From an unidentified eubacterium SCB49 (GTDB taxonomy: Bacteria; Bacteroidota; Bacteroidia; Flavobacteriales; Flavobacteriaceae), in the NCBI GenBank assembly GCA_000170815.1, contig ABCO01000002.1, positions 1 to 64,000 on the forward strand: DNA of 64,000 nucleotides, read 5' to 3'. Within the stretch, counting starts at the first letter, position 1. The number at the start of each line of letters is the position of its first letter. Of this stretch, positions 62,569 through 64,000 are shown in pieces. A model generated the notes under the pieces. The model did no database searches, had not been told where the DNA came from, and saw nothing but the letters and a program-made list of their open reading frames with translations. Made by a program: the position numbers and the translations under genes.

Positions 62569-63639
62569 ATGACAACACAAGAAAGCTCAAGCGTTATAGT
62601 TAACAAAGTTGAAAAATCTCGAATTAGTGAGGTAGATTTCGACAACTTAACCTTCGGAAATATTTTTTCTGACCATATGTTTGAGTGCGATTATAAAGAT
62701 GGTAAATGGCAAGAACCTACCGTAAAGCCTTACGGTCTTTTAACAATTTCTCCTGGTGCAAAAGTTTTTCATTACGGCCAAGCAGTTTTTGAAGGAATGA
62801 AAGCTTATAAAGATGATGCAGGTGATGTGTTTCTTTTTAGACCCGAAAAAAACTTTGAAAGAATCAACAAGTCATCAAAACGTTTAGCGATACCTGAATT
62901 TCCAAAAGATTACTTTTTTGATGCGCTTCATAAATTGTTACAATTAGATAAAGACTGGGTTCAACCTGGTTTAGGGAATTCATTATATCTACGTCCTTTT
63001 GCAATGGCGACTCAAGTGGGTGTTTCTGCTTCTCCAGCAAACGAGTATAAGTTTATGATATTAATGTCTCCAGTTCAAGCATATTACACTAAAGATGTAA
63101 AAGTGGTAATTGCTCAAGAGTATAGCCGTTCTGCAGATGGTGGCGTGGGAGCCGCAAAGGCAGCTGGTAATTATGGCGCACAATTTTACCCTACTAATCT
63201 TGCAAAAGAACAAGGGTATGACCAAATAATATGGACAGACTCTAACGAACACAAGTATCTTGAAGAAGCGGGTACAATGAATGTGTTTTTTAGAATTAAC
63301 GACACTTTAATAACTGCACCAACAAGCGATCGTATTCTTGACGGAGTAACACGCGATAGCGTTTTAGCATTAGCAAAACGTGACGGTATTACTGTAGATG
63401 TTCGTAAATTAACTGTTGACGAACTTGTAGCTGCTGCAAAAGACGGATCTTTAAAAGAGATTTTTGGTAGTGGTACTGCAGCAGTAATAAGCCCTGTATG
63501 TTCTTTTAACTATAACAATGTAGATTATGCATTAACAAAACCAGAAGATTCATACTCTACTAAATTCAAAAAAGAACTTATGGACATACAATACAACAAG
63601 TCTGAAGATCCTTTTGGGTGGAGAGTAAAAATTAAATAA
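62569..63639 (+). CDS. ilvE: Branched-chain amino-acid aminotransferase
   Basis: Moves the amino group between glutamate and the branched-chain 2-oxo acids; last step of Val, Ile and Leu synthesis and first of their breakdown. 356 residues, the long form of class IV aminotransferase. The PLP-binding lysine is Lys197 in GAAKAAGNYGAQ. EGMKAYKDDAG, LYLRPFAMAT and the EEAGTMNVFF block near residue 232 are present. The ATG at 62569 is chosen because a promoter box covers the earlier TTG. A strong terminator follows. Confidence 0.95.
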   Translation: MTTQESSSVIVNKVEKSRISEVDFDNLTFGNIFSDHMFECDYKDGKWQEPTVKPYGLLTISPGAKVFHYGQAVFEGMKAYKDDAGDVFLFRPEKNFERINKSSKRLAIPEFPKDYFFDALHKLLQLDKDWVQPGLGNSLYLRPFAMATQVGVSASPANEYKFMILMSPVQAYYTKDVKVVIAQEYSRSADGGVGAAKAAGNYGAQFYPTNLAKEQGYDQIIWTDSNEHKYLEEAGTMNVFFRINDTLITAPTSDRILDGVTRDSVLALAKRDGITVDVRKLTVDELVAAAKDGSLKEIFGSGTAAVISPVCSFNYNNVDYALTKPEDSYSTKFKKELMDIQYNKSEDPFGWRVKIK

Positions 63640-63656
63640 ACTACGATTCAACTTAA

Positions 63657-63696
63657 AAAAAATCTCAATGAAGCTTTAGCTGCATTGAGATTTTTT
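63657..63696. terminator. Bidirectional terminator between ilvE and the MazG-like gene
   Basis: A perfect 14-bp stem (AAAAAATCTCAATG and its complement) with a 12-base loop and flanking A and T runs. Confidence 0.88.
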
Positions 63697-63732
63697 TATG
63701 TTCTGTTGTTATTAAAAATCAAGACTACATTA

Positions 63733-64000
63733 TCATTTTTCTAATATCTCAGCTATATTTGGTTTAAAGTAATTTGGACCTTTTAAAACTTTTCCATCCT
63801 CACGATAAATAGGTTTTCCATCCGCGCCAAGCTTACTCATGTTACTTCGTTGGATTTCATTGAACACCTCTTCTATTTTATCTTGCATTCCATGTTCTAT
63901 AATTGTTCCGCAAAGTATGTAAAGCATATCTCCTAAAGCATCTGCTACTTCTACTAAATCATTGTTATTTGCCGCCTCGAGATATTCTTCATTTTCCTCA
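63733..64000 (-). CDS. MazG-like nucleoside triphosphate pyrophosphohydrolase, N-terminus off the window
   Basis: The frame is open to the window edge and gives the last 88 residues. Before the internal Met it reads EENEEYLEAANNNDLVEVAD then ALGDMLYILCGT, the EExxE...DLxExxDAxxD metal-binding helices of MazG/PRA-PH all-alpha pyrophosphatases. The tail has KLGADGKPIYREDGKVLKGPNYFKP, as in phosphoribosyl-ATP pyrophosphohydrolase-like proteins. Relatives hydrolyse non-canonical nucleoside triphosphates. The substrate cannot be set from this part. Confidence 0.85.
   Translation of the reverse strand, partial: EENEEYLEAANNNDLVEVADALGDMLYILCGTIIEHGMQDKIEEVFNEIQRSNMSKLGADGKPIYREDGKVLKGPNYFKPNIAEILEK

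Overview
The window is a low-GC chromosomal segment from a member of the Bacteroidota, most likely a marine Flavobacteriaceae. Four things point there: fused SecDF; a secreted repeat protein of the gliding/type IX-secretion kind at the left edge; many families typical of flavobacteria (DUF2795, DUF4199, DUF4920, DUF2911, tandem LAB_N); and promoters of the Bacteroidetes form TAnnTTTG instead of TATAAT. I make no genus call. No rRNA, tRNA, CRISPR array, prophage or insertion sequence was seen.

Layout. 1-5259: the N-terminal 1606 residues of a giant repeat-bearing surface protein and a small exported protein just upstream in the same operon. 5369-10124: folE, cysS, yidD, lgt and two small envelope genes. 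10227-17474 (minus): secDF, a small membrane-anchored protein, mdh and gyrB. 17822-25046: DUF2911, queE, a cobalamin adenosyltransferase, DUF2795, secA and DUF4199. 25079-28166 (minus): an ECF sigma factor operon and an Ohr peroxidase. 28264-35342: meaB, a lipoprotein, and an envelope glycolipid locus (epimerase, GT2, tandem LAB_N protein, ArnT-like transferase, PAP2). 36837-41525: a MATE exporter, a DUF1801/DUF1853 pair, an 0.8 kb block of tandem REP-like repeats, an M28 peptidase and small genes. 42200-51035: a glycerol/dihydroxyacetone locus. 51165-57329 (minus): a tight six-gene operon (ABC exporter, MscS, outer-membrane protein, NtrC-type regulator, PPK2). 57601-59332: dnaJ and grpE. 59491-64000: YceI, TIGR01777, mnmD, DUF4920, ilvE and a MazG-like fragment.

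The most notable region is the dihydroxyacetone (Dha) locus. It encodes an aquaglyceroporin, an outer-membrane barrel, DhaK, DhaL, and one 826-residue polypeptide joining the DhaM EIIA domain, HPr and a complete enzyme I. All the PEP-dependent phosphotransfer steps could therefore run inside one protein plus DhaL/DhaK, in a lineage where PTS proteins are uncommon. An AraC-type regulator follows, then a second, fused DhaK-DhaL kinase of the ATP-dependent kind. A 20-bp element is shared by the porin and araC promoters at nearly the same distance from their -7 boxes, which suggests a regulon operator. No glycerol kinase or glycerol dehydrogenase is present, so the true substrate supply is open.

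Other themes are a REP-like dispersed element with about 16 copies at three sites, promoters whose -7 box abuts the start codon (candidate leaderless mRNAs), and stop codons placed inside terminator hairpins.
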